A DNA stretch of 64,000 nucleotides from Adiantum capillus-veneris (lineage: Eukaryota > Streptophyta > Polypodiopsida > Polypodiales > Pteridaceae): the NCBI GenBank assembly GCA_014529385.2, contig CM043970.1, forward strand, positions 61,929,996 to 61,993,995, read 5' to 3'. Position 1 is the first letter of the stretch. Each line of letters starts with the position of its first letter. Below are positions 63,941 through 64,000 of the stretch, in pieces. A program made the position numbers and the translations under genes. Under the pieces are notes generated by a model. The model worked only from the letters and a program-made list of their open reading frames with translations, had not been told where the DNA came from and made no database searches.

Positions 63941-63978
<38 letters not shown>

Positions 63979-64000
63979 CACACTTATATCCACGTGTTTT

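Noticed and set aside
63612-63976. CRISPR-like repeat array
   Set aside because: There are only three units of about 85 bp separated by GA microsatellite; the sequence is eukaryotic.

Overview
The window is nuclear DNA of a land plant with a large, repeat-rich genome. The evidence is spliceosomal introns with GT-AG borders, a TATA-binding-protein gene, a Mini-ribonuclease III gene of the plant organelle type, and layers of Ty3/gypsy chromoviruses, Ty1/copia elements and L1-type LINEs. Non-coding DNA is AT-rich with many (CT)n, (GA)n and (TG)n tracts. A fern, lycophyte or gymnosperm would fit, but the sequence alone does not settle this. There are no bacterial features, CRISPR arrays or rRNA genes.

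Host genes. (1) Positions 1-1756, plus strand: the 3' part of a divergent TATA-binding protein gene, with eight exon pieces and intact splice sites. A fold-back element sits in one intron. (2) Positions 9635-62325, minus strand: a Mini-RNase III gene that can be assembled from six exons. Four compact exons lie at 30576-31326, a last exon at 9635-9757, and a probable first exon at 62148-62325. The pieces sum to 669 nt (222 residues plus stop) in compatible phases. The two outer introns are about 20.8 kb and 30.8 kb, and nearly everything between 10 and 62 kb is transposon sequence inside them.

Intron 5 (9758-30575) holds a small terminal-inverted-repeat element with a tRNA-like segment. It also holds LINE-1, a 7.6-kb L1-type element on the minus strand with target-site duplications and a hAT-like element inside ORF1. 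Finally it holds gypsy-1, a truncated chromovirus interrupted by copia-1, which has LTRs, a PBS and a CTATG duplication.

Intron 1 (31327-62147) holds a scrambled gypsy-3 and a stack of LTRs in both orientations: a solo LTR, a gene-less element with 1.3-kb LTRs, and head-to-head LTRs. Into this stack is inserted gypsy-2 (40383-49079), which has equal-length 1475-bp LTRs and one uninterrupted gag-pol frame. Next come a minus-strand gag remnant with its LTR and LINE-2, which has a 23-bp target duplication. LINE-2 is split by copia-2, whose LTRs differ at about 3 of 225 positions.

The insertions can be ordered by who interrupts whom. Only gypsy-2 looks coding-competent; the other autonomous elements carry nonsense codons, frameshifts or deletions. 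Positions 1757-9634 and 62326-64000 are mostly unassigned intergenic DNA with simple repeats, a decayed copia fragment, a local duplication upstream of Mini-RNase III exon 1, and a three-copy minisatellite at the right edge.
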